The translations under genes were made by a program, and so were the position numbers. The notes below the pieces were generated by a model. That model saw nothing but the letters and a program-made list of their open reading frames with translations. It was not told the origin of the DNA and ran no database searches. A stretch of 64,000 nt of DNA from Corythucha ciliata (lineage: Eukaryota; Arthropoda; Insecta; Hemiptera; Tingidae): assembly GCA_038030265.1 (NCBI GenBank), contig CM075942.1, forward strand, positions 46,342,751 to 46,406,750, given 5' to 3'. Below, one piece after another: positions 22,702 through 34,100 of this stretch. Numbering within the stretch: position 1 is the first letter of the stretch; each line of letters opens with the position of its first letter.

Positions 22702-23774
22702 CAAAACAAAAAACGCGAGGACGCAGTCGTGTTTTTCAATCTTGTTTTTCACAGCCACCCCCTAACCCGGGAAGCTTTGTTCCCCACATTTGTTCTGCTG
22801 GTCTGTGAAGGCGCTAGATGCTTTTGTCCCCAAGAGGAGGAAAAATTGCAACCTCGACTTGTGCCATTGTCACTTTTTTTTCATATCAGTCGTATCTCGT
22901 TATCTATTTTTTGCCCTCGCCAATGTGTGATGCACGAAAGGAAGACGTTTAGTATTTTCCTGTACGAGAAAATAAGGGACCGAAAATTCTGTACGAATTT
23001 GACTTAAATAGTATCGACTATGCACTCTCAGATCAGAATACTCGTCCCCGTGTAAAGACAAGAGAATCCTAACAAGCCACTTCTTGAACCGACAAAGTTA
23101 TTTTTGGCTCAAGGGATATATTTTTGTTTTAAAACCACTGATGACGTAAAATAGCAGCAATTCAAAACAGAAAGTCTAATTTACACATAGCACCAGTCGT
23201 TTCCTATCTTGCTTCTTCGTGTCAGATGGTTACATGTCCCGACTGTTTATGGTTTACACTCCTCTCCCACCCAGGCAACCTCCATGTGATTACCGCAGCT
23301 ACAATTATGACGTCTTGCTACTAATTTTGGCGTCGAACTGGCGAAAGACAAAATTAAAATTATAGTCTGTCCACTTAGAGACGGGCTCTTGAATGTGTTG
23401 CTTCATTTCGATAGTTCGATTTGCTCACTCCCACCAAAAATATTTTAAGAACTCAGCAAAAAAACGTTTACTACGGGCACTATGGTTACGTATAGACGCT
23501 GGACGCTACACAGTGACCATTTGTTACAAAATTATTCCCGGTGCGTTATTTGTATAGGAGAAGGGGCAAAAGGGAAGCTCATTCCACTAAATTCAAGGGC
23601 GGGCGAGAGTCCATCCCTAAATGGACAGACATAGTCAGCTATTGTGTAATTTTTGAAGCGCTAATTTTCTCATTTTTATAAATTGAGGGGCAGAATCAAA
23701 TTCCTCTTTATCTATATGCATGAATTTATGGGTCTTCCTCGATCTCATCTTTCCAAGTGTTAATGGAAAATTTT

Positions 23775-23823
23775 ATTAATAATAATAAAAATAATAGCAA
23801 TAGTAATAATAATAATAATAATA
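23775..23823. repeat. (AAT)n microsatellite, imperfect
   Basis: Repeated AAT units with a few substitutions. Similar short AAT tracts lie near 43291-43312 and 50573-50592. Confidence 0.85.
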
Positions 23824-25003
23824 AAACATGCGCCAACTTTTTTCCTTAAGAAGACGGTAATTACTTTTTCCTCCTAATAAATGGGTGGACGTAAATTACC
23901 ATCCTTCTGACCGCTTCAATTCGATATTCTTATACATCGCTCGAGAAAGGTCACGTTTTTTTCGAAAAGTGCAGGACTAGAAAACGGTTTGAATCTGTAA
24001 TTAAAAGAGATTATTAACTACTGATGCTGTGTCCATTACAGTCGACCTATCGCAAGGGGTTTTAAAGCGGGATTACTCAATGAAAATGGTTCAATGTTCT
24101 CCGACGCGGATATAAAAAAGAAAAAGAAAAGAAAACGAACTCAAAACAAATAAAACTTCTTTTTTAATGATATTCTGTGAGCGTACTTTCTCACGCTGTT
24201 CGAAAGTCTTGTTTTTTCTCTCTTGATAAGCCAGAAGTACTGACGCCCATGGAATAGACAAAACAATTTGCAAATCATATAATGTAAGCTCATCACTCAC
24301 GTGAATAAATGATTCAAAAGATTGTCCGAAATTGAAAAAAAAGGCGAATCTTTCGGTTATGGTTAAAATCATCGTTTTTTTTTGTTTTTTTTTTGCCTCC
24401 CTTTTTAGCGACCACAGTCTATTATTGAACTCGTATAACGGGGACGAGGGCGTGAATAAGATTGAAGATAGCAAGAGTTAAAACAAAGGTTTGCCTAGTA
24501 TGATAATGCATGCCCCCCCCCCTCTTTCCGACAGTTCATCTTCTTTATTTTAAGAGCACAGTTCGTTCCGATCAAAGCTACTTGACGGAACTCTTTTTTT
24601 TTCTTCTTCTTCTTGTTTTTTTATTAGTGAATGTCAACTATTTCAAAAGATGAAACATCCCCCTCTCGAACAAAATTTTGATTTGAAAGATAAGGAGAAC
24701 ATGAAAAAGAAAGAAAACAATAAAATAGTCCAACAGGACCAACGAGCGAGTCTTCAATTATTGCCGGAAATGTGAGAGTTGTTGTACACGAATTGGGACG
24801 ACCACGATAATATAAACTATGCCAATGCGTTGCTTGGAAAAAATAGTCTTCAGTCAGCCTGTTATACATAGTCCGATTTCGTTTAGAATGCCAAGCAATT
24901 TACGTTAACAGAACAGTTTGTCTACAAAGGCCATTTATCATGACATTTCGCTTCAACGCTGGCTGCGCTTCAAAAGTGATCATTTTTAATCGGAAACTTA
25001 TCT

Positions 25004-25418
25004 ATTTTCAGTTATCGGGTTGTGGTCAGACAGAGTGAACAAATTAGACTATGGTCAAGCTTTCGATTTATTTAAAATCATCCTCAGGACCTGGATGAAC
25101 AGATGCACGAGAGTGAGTAGCTTGCTTGTTGGACAGCCGACCCGTTACCGTGTGTGAGCACCAATCATCGGAGGTTCTTAAATGTGAGACGTAGAAGGAG
25201 TCTCCTTTCCTTTTCTTATGTCAACCCCATATTATTATTTATAAACTTGGACTAGGTATATGTACCTTACAGGCGTTATTCTTGTTGTCTTGTTGCTTGC
25301 TTAACGCACTCTCGTGCATCTGTTCATCCAGGTCCTGAGAATGATATTGAATAAATCGAAAGCTTGACCATAGTCTAATTTGTTCACTCTGTCTGACCAC
25401 AACCCGATAACTGAAAAT
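25004..25418. repeat. Palindrome with ~120-bp arms
   Basis: The left arm (25004-25130) begins ATTTTCAGTTATCGGGTTGT and the right arm (about 25300-25418) ends with its complement. Both contain CAGGACCTGGATGAACAGAT or its complement and the CATCTGTTCATCCAGGTCCT word. The spacer is about 170 bp. No target duplication was identified. Confidence 0.8.
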
Positions 25419-25710
25419 CGTTACAAATCGCTCGTCGATAAACACAGTCTCCCGGAAACTGACCTGTTTTGTTCATGTTTTGTTGAACGCTGAACGGAGC
25501 AGACAAAGTTTCATGGAAACTGATGTGAGAAGTGTGGGGCACCTGACTGGCCAAAATCTTTTCCAGTCAGTTGAAGAAACACAGTCGACAATTTTGACTC
25601 GTAATTTGACCAGTTAAAATCCATTCCCGTCAAACCAATAGAAGTAGTCCGGTTGCGGGTCCACAAATTGTTGATAAATGTATAGGTTACGTCATTAATG
25701 ATAAGCCGTA

Positions 25711-27138
25711 TACAGGGTGGATCCGTATAAGTATGATAAAAATTTTTGGGCAAAACTACGTTAAAAGTGGAGTAAAATGGTACCTTCGGAAGTGTCCTAC
25801 GTCGATCCGTTCCGGAGTTATGATTTTTTTTTATGTTTAAAAAAGTAACCAATGCTTGCTTCAAAAAATCCGCAATTTCTCGGCTTATATCGCACCAAAT
25901 CCAAAACGTGATGCCATTTTTAGAAACTACGGAACATTTCCTTTAGGATAGAGGCCATTCTAATGCTGGAAATGATCGTCAACACCCAGAAATCTGGCAT
26001 TTTTTTCATAAATTTACGTGGTCTCCAAAATGTGTCCGTTTTACGAAAAGTCGCTGTACCCAAACAGCTTTCTCACCAGATTTTCGATGTATCACAAAAA
26101 CTTCCCCGTCTTCTAAGCTTCCTTTTGGCGTGTTCACATTGCATGTTACCACTGACGTTTCTCACGAAAACGTCACGAGAATGCACAAAAACCGTGTTTT
26201 TACGGAACATGGGCCATTGTCTACGGTGTTCGTGAAGGGCGCAGGGAGATCGGCAGTAATTGGGAACAGGATATCTTACCGTGGAGAAGGCAAGAGGCAT
26301 TCGATTTGACCCCTTCCCCCATCAGTGATTCACTAAATTGTCGCCATTCGGGGGAGGGGGGTATAATTGAATGCCGTTCGCCTACGATATCTTCTCCTTC
26401 CTAAAATATCCTGTCCTCCCTTTCTAAAACAGTATTTTGACAGAAAAATATAGGCAGTTGCCTATGTGCCAGGTGCCAACAATATTTGTGAAGGGTGCTC
26501 AGAGATCGGCAGAAATGGATTGGGGAGGGGGTCAAATTGAATGTATCTTGTCTGCGATATCTTCTCCATGGTAAGATATCCTGTTCTCACTTACTACCGA
26601 TCTCCCTGCACCCTTCACGAATACCGTAGAAAATGGTCCATGTTCCGTAGAAACACGGTTTGTGTGCATTCTCCAGACGTTTTCGTGAGAAACGTCAGTG
26701 GTAACATGAAATGTGAAGACGCCAAAAGGAAGCTTAGAAGACGGGGAACTTTTTGTGATACATCGAAAATCTGTTGAGAAAGCTGTTTGGGTACAGCGAC
26801 TTTTCGTAAAACGGACAAATTTTGGAGGCCACGTGAGTTTATGGAAAAAATGCCAGATTTCTGGGTGTTGACGATTATTTCAAGCAATAAAATGACGTCT
26901 ATCCTAAAGGAAATGTTCCGTGGTTTCTGGAAATGGCATCACTTTTTGGATTTGGTGCGATATAAGCCGAGAAATTGCGGATTTTTTGAAGCATGCATTG
27001 GTTACTTTTTTAAACAAAAAAAAAATCATAACTCCGGAACGGATCGACGTAGTACACTTCAGAAGGTACCATTTTACTCCAGTTTTAACGTAGTTTTAGC
27101 CAAAAATGTTTGTCACACTTATACGGATCCACCCTGTA
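25711..27138. mobile_element. 1.43-kb foldback element with TACAGGGTGG ends
   Basis: The two ends are perfect inverted repeats (TACAGGGTGGATCCGTATAA and its complement), each flanked by TA (25709-25710 and 27139-27140). This fits a TA target duplication as in Tc1/mariner-type elements. Arms of about 610 bp (to ~26321, and from ~26519) pair along most of their length. The spacer of about 200 bp holds a third, degenerate piece of the arm (near 26350-26410). Matching open frames in the two arms (26073-26300 minus and 26541-26777 plus) share the words NVSGNM and KRKLRRRG but no known domain. No transposase is recognised. Confidence 0.8.
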
Positions 27139-27744
27139 TAGGTACTTGTTTTATAATTTCTTATCATGCTTCTCTGGAAAAATCGTTTCATTTCAAACCC
27201 TTTCACGTTGCCATCCCGTCAATTGTGAACTGGTTTAACTTCTTAACTAGCGCGTTAGGCTCGTTTCACATATACGAGGTTTCACGCGGAGCGGTTTTGG
27301 GTGCCGCATAGCACGTATACCTTTACTCATAATACGTCGCTCGATGAGAAAGCGGCATTCACGCGGATTATACGCGGGGGCCTCGTCGAGCGTTAGGAAA
27401 TGCTTAAAGTAGAATGTTCACGTGCTCCTTTTATAGCGCTGAAGAAGATTACCTCACCCTAATGCTTGGAGAAGAATCTGAAGAAGGATACACGGTCCTA
27501 TGCCAGCCCTCGAACGGCACCCAACAAACGCGTAGTTCATCGGCATTTCGTTCCTTTTCGGATCGGCCGAATAAACGCCAATTGTGTATTGTGGAATAAA
27601 AGGAACACATTTTGATTATTCTCTAGTCAAAATTCATTTTCCAAGTGACATAGGAACAAGACTTCTTGGCCGAGCGATGTGGGGAATTCTGTTCTGCCTC
27701 AGTGAATGAAATCCGGAAGAAACTATCACCGTCTGTGGATCAAT

Positions 27745-27998
27745 TGCTTACAATAGACCTAAATTTTAGCTCATAAAACATAAAACAACTTTCAGAACGT
27801 TAAAATTAAGTAAATATAAATAAATCACTCAATACTGTAATCGGGAACGGACACGAGATAAGAGTTGGGTTATATTACCTTTCCTGGTTACCCCAAATTT
27901 ATTACAGTATTGAGTGATTTATTTATATTTACTCAATTTTAACGTTCCAAAAGTTGTTTTATGTTTTATGAGCTGAAATTTAGGTCTATTGTAAGCAA
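27745..27998. mobile_element. Hairpin MITE with ~95-bp arms
   Basis: The left arm starts TGCTTACAATAGACCTAAAT and the right arm ends with the complement. Both contain ATAAATAAATCACTCAATAC or its complement. The loop is about 60 bp. It is absent from the equivalent place in the other arm of the surrounding palindrome, near 29012, which serves as an empty site. A fragment resembling its loop lies near 30478-30520. Confidence 0.8.
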
Positions 27999-29012
27999 TA
28001 CGATGGGGAAGCGAGGTTCGATTTTTCAAAGGTAATTCGACTCATAACAAATAAGAAGGTTATAACCCACCTCACCGCCCTTCAATGTTTAGAAGAAGTA
28101 AAGGAGTCTAGTCTCCAACTTCTGCCGTTTCGTTTAGATATAATATATATTTTGTGTTGGTTAAAGTGAATAGTCCCTCGCTTTTTTATTTATTTATTTT
28201 TTCGGAGATTAGAAAAATGGCTCGTGAACTGGTGCCCGGCGAAGTAAAGGCTCACAAAGAAGGAGAAGCCAGCTTTAAAAAAAACCAAGTTGATATTGTT
28301 CTACGATGATCGTTGTAGATTGCAGTCATCGCAGAAAAACTGTAGCGGCTGAATTGAATACGAATATGTCAAAGAAGAAAGGGCAGTCGTTTCTGGTACA
28401 CCGAACACTGAATCCCACCAAAAACTTTAAAAAACACACACAGTGTAGTGAGCTCAACGGCCAGAAAATAAGTTTTCATGGGTGATGGTGATACTCACAG
28501 TTTCACAAGTGCTGTACACCGTACCCTGTGTCTCGAGTTTGCTTGTCACCCGAAAGTCACCAATTTCGACTAATCCCGGAAGAAACCAAACCCGACATTC
28601 GTGTGCTTTCGACGGTGGTCTCTGGAGGGTGTAAATGTGTCGAGCACGTCTGTTATGACTTCAAAAGCATAATTTATTATAATCAACTCATAAATAAACG
28701 ATTCAATTTGACTACACGAAGTGTTTTTACCGCGGGCTGCGCCGGAGTGAAAATACATTTTGGTTATCTAGAATTCTAGAGAGAGGTGAGGAAAATAATG
28801 TTCATCTGAAGCCGGACGGATTCAAAAAATCAAGTAGCCCCTGTCGATTGCGAATCAGGTCTTCCCGACACTAATTATTACGCAGAGAAACTTGAAAAAT
28901 ATGTGAAAAACACTGCCTTAAAACGTGGGATTTGTATCAATAATGTCAAACTGTCCTAGGGGTTGATGATAAGGTGATAAGGTTTATTATGAGTCGAAAC
29001 TTCCCCGACGTA
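27999..29012 (+). mobile_element. Element X, copy 2
   Basis: Reverse-orientation homologue of 9747-10752. The ends are TACGATGGGGAAG and, on the complement, TACGTCGGGGAAG. The open frame 28528-28779 (+) keeps SHQFRLIPEETKP, VSGGCK and VEHV words found in copy 1. Several indels separate the copies, so both are old. No transposase signature is recognised. Confidence 0.75.
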
Positions 29013-29598
29013 TTGATCCGCAGACGGTGATAGTTTCTTCCGGTTTTCAGTCACTGAGGCAGAACAGAATGTGTATTCCCCACATCACTCGGCCAAGAAG
29101 TCTTGTTCCTATGTCACTTGGAAAATGAATTTTGACTAGAGAATCATCAAAACGTGTTCTTTTTATTCTATAATACACAAATGGCGTTTATTCGACCGAT
29201 CCAAAAAAACGAAATGCCGGTGAACTACACGTTTGTTGAGTGCTACTCGAGGGCTGGAAAGGACCGTGTATCCTTCTCCAGATTCTTTTCCAAGCATCAG
29301 GGTTAGGTAATCTTCTTCAGCGCTATAAAAGGAGCACGCGTGAACATTCTACGTTAAGCATTTCCCAACTCTCTTTTCACACTAACGCGGTTTCACGAGG
29401 CTCCCGCGTGTAATCCGCGTGAATTCCACTTTCTCATCGAACCAAGTAATATATACCGCACGTGTGTAAAGGTGTACGTGGTCACTACGCGGCAGCCAAC
29501 ACCGCGCCGCGTGAAACGAGCCTAACGCGCTAGTTAAAAGTTAAGCCACTTCAAAATTGACGGGATGGCAACGTGAAAGGGTTTGAAATGAAACGATT

Positions 29599-30206
29599 GC
29601 TCTGGTCCGACTACAGTCAACCATTCGCATTTACGTTCCCGTACGGATAATAAATTGCGAACTGGCCTTTTTTCTTGAATAACAACGGAAAACTCACTTT
29701 TGTCATCAAAAAGCCCTTGTCTCCGGCATTCCGAACTCCCGAAGTACTAACTAAGTCACTTCTGTCGACGTGTTGCGGTTCAAGTGATTTCAAATCGCGA
29801 AACTCTCCTCTTGTGTGAATGCACTCATCACGTCAACGAGGTAATTTACATTATCCAAGCTCGACATCGCCGGGAAATGACGGGCGTCTGTCGAATTGCC
29901 GCTAATGAATCTTTGTACTAGAAAGGACACTATGATTGAAATAAGTTGCCCGATTTTTATTGATGACAAGATGTCAAATGTTGAGCGATTGTATACTCAT
30001 GAGCAAGGACCGGCACCGATTTATTTTCCTTTTTTTGTAGATAGCGGCGATCCTTCCTTCGATAATCCCCCAGCGTAGTCACTTAAGTTCCATTTTACGT
30101 AATTTTGATGCCTACAATGCCATCAAGACTGAGTTATTGAAAAAAAAAAAAAAAAAAAAACCGATTTGCAGCAAGCTTCCAATGTAGAACTTACATGAAC
30201 GGGGCC
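29599..30206. other. Unassigned sequence with poly-A tract
   Basis: A poly-A run lies at about 30140-30160. The open frame 29896-30078 (+) is not low-complexity but I do not recognise it. Confidence 0.35.
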
Positions 30207-30422
30207 AACGATATATAAACCTGGATTGCTCACAAATGACTGGAGGGGGCAGGTCGTCCCCTGGTAAACAATCACCCTGTCCCTCTCCTTGTGTAGTTAT
30301 GGCAATATGGCACTTATTTTGAAACTCCACCCCTCTCATCCACTATGGGAGCTTATTTGATGGCTATTATCAGCTGGTCTTTATCAGCAGTGATGAGCAA
30401 TCCAGTTCTTTTATATATCGTT
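30207..30422 (-). mobile_element. hAT-type MITE, copy 1
   Basis: The ends AACGATATATAAACCTGGAT and, on the complement, AACGATATATAAAAGAACTG lead into shared TGGATTGCTCA words, forming inverted repeats of about 25 bp. GAACGGGG on the left and GAACGGGA on the right look like an 8-bp target duplication with one mismatch. The element is homologous, reversed, to 59627-59846. Confidence 0.8.
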
Positions 30423-30856
30423 GGAACGGGACAACCAGGAATAGATAAGAATGCAATGCCAACTCGATCGTAACCTGCCGTGTCCTTTCCCGATAAATTT
30501 GGGGCAACCAGGAAAGGTAATATGTATAACAGTTTCCTTATCGTGAGTCCGGGGCCTATAATTAATTTCTAGCTTTGCCTAGAGACCGACCAACTGGAAA
30601 TTGAAACGCATTTTCAAATACCTATTTGGCAATATTAGTATACGTCACAAAAGGTAGGTTCGCTTTTTTGGGAGTTATCCCGACTCATAACAAACCCCTC
30701 TACCACCACTCATAATAAGAATAATAGCGGAACGGGAAAGGGTTGTACGCGAATTCTTATGTTGGAAGTGTATTACTAATATTTATTAATTACAAAAATT
30801 ATTTGGTAACACTTCGTTGCAAGGGAATCAATCACAGAGCGTGAATAAAGGCTTTA

Positions 30857-31100
30857 AAGGCCCGTTCACAAGCTCTATGTTTTGTTTACGTACTGTGGAG
30901 TCTATGCAACCAAACAAATTTATTCCCTCGAAAAATGAAGCATTTTGATAGGTTACACGGCCTCCACAGACGCATTGCACAGATGTTTGCGTTGTGTGGA
31001 GTCTATGGAACCAAACAAATGTATTCCCTCGAAAAATGAAGCATTTTGATAGGTTGCATAGACACCACACAACTAAAATATAGAGCTTGTGAACGGAGCC
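30857..31100. mobile_element. ~244-bp MITE with an internal 104-bp tandem duplication
   Basis: The left end AAGGCCCGTTCACAAGCTCT and the right end on the complement, GGCTCCGTTCACAAGCTCTA, are inverted repeats. TTA flanks both sides (30854-30856 and 31101-31103), as in PIF/Harbinger elements. Inside, TGTGGAGTCTATG(C/G)AACC and the following 60 bp appear twice, starting near 30895 and 30999. The minus-strand frames here are by-products. Confidence 0.75.
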
Positions 31101-31103
31101 TTA

Positions 31104-34100
31104 CCACGGGTTCCTCTCCGGGTGATAGGATTCCAACCATATTCCAACACTTCGGAAGTGAGAAATGTAGGGAAACCAGAAGTATTTTCAAGATCTGAGT
31201 ATTGTGCCTGAGAAAGATTGACGTCCACTCTTCATTAACATGTCTAATTAGCAATAATTGTCGTTAAATCTCACAAGTTGCGAAAAAGAACAAAATGAAC
31301 CCATTGTATTTTATTAATGTTGCTAAGCGATACTGTTTGTTGTGAGTCGAAATGCTGGCGTCAAACTTCTGCGGCGTATAGACACATGGAAGAAGATGAA
31401 TTTCAATCCTGATTCGTTCGAGATTCATATGCTCGCCTCCCTCTGTGGCTGTGAAAGTGGAACCCGCGGTGAAATAGTCTGGTAACCTCAGTTTCGCTTA
31501 CCTTCAAAACAGTGGCTAAAATGACACCGTAGCGCGAAAAGGAGATGTAGAAGGGTTAAGGTTGGTCTCTGAATACGGCCCATACAGTTTCACGGGTGTG
31601 GCTCCTTTCCAAAACAAAATTCCGTGGGGTTGCCTGACTCGAGGCCCATTCTGATGCTATGCAAGAGTGAAAGAGAAAATGAGCCCTGAGAAAGTGCTGC
31701 AATTAATTGTGCGATTGCAGTACAAGAGCAAGTACAGACAGAACCAATACCAGTAGAAAACGCTCGTCCGTGCTGTGGTACTGAATTTTAGCTCCGTTGA
31801 ACGTTTGCATTTGTTTTAAAAATATAAATTTTTACTTGCTATCCGCCGAGAGATTCCCCAGAAATGAACAGATGCCCAGAATTTAAATGAACAGACCATG
31901 ATCAACATTACAAAACTAGTACGAACAATGTGACCGATCAAACATCTCCCTGTCCACACAAGATTCCACTGTGAATCAGGGTGTGAAGGCGAATGGGATC
32001 GTACACAATTAAAATGACTGGCCGTATAACTCCCCCGCTTCGTTTTTTTCAACTCGCGTAACCTGAAAGGCGGTCTCCAATACACGTAACGACAATCATG
32101 CACAAAAATGAGTTTTTTTGTTGTTTCAAGTTCAAAGATAAAGACAAATTGAAAACGACCGCGGTGCAGGATCAATTTTCAATGAACTGTAATTTCAATT
32201 GCGTAAGTGGGCAGGCGAAGGCGGAAATGTTTCACTGAATGAGTTGGAGGGGATGAAGGAGAAGAAGAAGGGAAAATAGGGCTTATTCGTGAAAAGAAAA
32301 CAATCTGATGAATGGTTGGATAGAGCAATCACAAAAGAATTATGAAATGTCAGACATGTTCGTATCAGAAGAATTGATACTAGAATGGCGGGGTGGAGAA
32401 AAATCTGTACATTGGCGACAAGGCTTTAAATCGTTCGGTTGGTTTTGCAATTATGAAATTGGATCGAAAAGGGCGTATATCGTGAGGCGACACTCCATTA
32501 ACAACCGCGGAAGGGTGGTGGGGGGACGTGCTCGCTTGACACTCGTGTATGATGTAACGATGTAAATACGAAACAGTCTCGTAGTCTATTGATGACCTGT
32601 AATTGAGCCGTTTTTTTTAACTATCACCAAATCGACAATTTATCTACTGTCCTTCCACCTTCAGGAAGCATGTAATGTGGTGTATCTTAAGCGTTACCGT
32701 TTCTCACGCTCTCTCTTTCTACTTTTTTTTATGAACGTGTACAGCTCACCTGGAAAAAGCTGGAATTAGTCAAGAGGCCGCATTTCCCGGACATAAAATT
32801 GATTTATACTGCTAGGGTAAATGGTAATCCAAGAAGGGACTTGAAGCTTTTAAGAGTCGATGCAACTCTTGAGTCATGATTCGCGCGTATATCACGTGAA
32901 TGTTGCGCAGTTTCGTTATTTTCATGTCACCAATTACACGCAGAAGGCAACTGTTGTAGACATCTTGGACCACCCAAGTTGTTAGCAGGTAAATTTTAAA
33001 ATGGCCGTAACCTTTGAAGGTTGGGCTGTTAACCGGAGAGGCGAACTGCGATAAATAAGGTTTTTGTTTTTTTTAGAGCCCTTTGTAGAGACGTAACCAA
33101 AAACACGATGTCACGTCCAATTTTACTATACGGAATTTTTTGCTGACAATCTGAGCGAGTAACATCACATTCTCATACATAGAAAAACATGTTGTTGCGT
33201 GTAGCTGATCTCATGGCTCAAAATGGAATAATGAAGAGGACAGATTGGTTTTATTTTAGGCTACAACCCACTCAATGAACCCAAGTCTTCACAATTAGGG
33301 AACAAGAATACTGTTTGTTTTTCTACAACTAATCAGCACCACAATTTATGAAAGCCCGCAATTCATACGATTGTTAATTCGATAAGTTATGCTACAACAA
33401 GAAAGAGAATGTAAGGTTGGTGTGGTTTTCAAAATTATTTTTTACTTTGCGGTTAGTAATAAACCGTAGTTTTCTTTCGCAAAAACGAGCGGGAAAAAAG
33501 ATTGTAAAGGGCCGCTTTGAAGGTCAGTTCATCTTTTTTTGTTTCCAACTCAAAAAACAAGAGTGTGAGAGAGAGGAAGGGTTGCATTTACTAATAATCA
33601 TGGACAGAAAAGATCAGGGTCCTGGTAATACACCCAACTCATGTAGCGCAACTTGAAGCCAGTGGGCGGGTGCAGGGGGCGCTTGAATTTGCCACTTCGC
33701 CTCTTCATACAGGAAGATGATAACATAAAAAAAAAAAATCTCACCGCGCGGAACAAAATAAGAAAATAAAAATCACCCCCCCCCCCCGCTTCCATAAGTA
33801 CCATATTTAGACGGTAGTCTTTATCTTGGTGGATCAATGTTGTTTGTCACCGCTGAGAATGTGACTACAAATACAACACTTCCTCCGCCTTTTTTTCTCG
33901 CCCACTTAAGTAAAAACAAAGCATCATCTTGTTAATATTCAGGCGTTTTATGCCGGGAAAAAAGTAGTAAAACATCCATTTTAACGGAGAAAACCGACTG
34001 TCCGGTTCAAAGTTAACACGAAGTCTGGAATTTAAAAAACCGTCTATGCGAGACACAAAACTCATAATTTAGACTTATAAACCGGTATAGGTAGTTAATT

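Larger units (their letters stand above)
21702..25003. other. Unassigned AT-rich DNA with simple repeats
   Basis: Holds a poly-A tract (about 22673-22701) and an AAT-rich microsatellite (about 23775-23823). Open frames such as 22654-23007 (+) and 24091-24474 (-) are low-complexity or unrecognised. Confidence 0.4.
27181..29598. mobile_element. 2.4-kb foldback structure with ~570-bp arms and element X at its centre
   Basis: The left arm 27181-27744 and right arm 29012-29598 are inverted copies, beginning AATCGTTTCATTTCAAACCC. The arms carry several small insertions and deletions relative to each other. Between them lie a hairpin MITE (27745-27998) and X copy 2 (27999-29012). Pairing runs on through the ends of X. 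CTCTGG occurs just outside each outer end (27172-27177, 29600-29605), a possible but imperfect target duplication. The arms contain short open frames (27414-27599 plus) that I cannot assign. Long inverted arms are known from Foldback and some Mutator-like elements. Which applies is open. Confidence 0.75.

Noticed and set aside
26787..27311. 174-codon open frame as a gene
   Set aside because: It lies in the right arm of the 1.43-kb foldback and runs on into the next palindrome. Its counterpart arm does not keep the same frame and no domain is seen.
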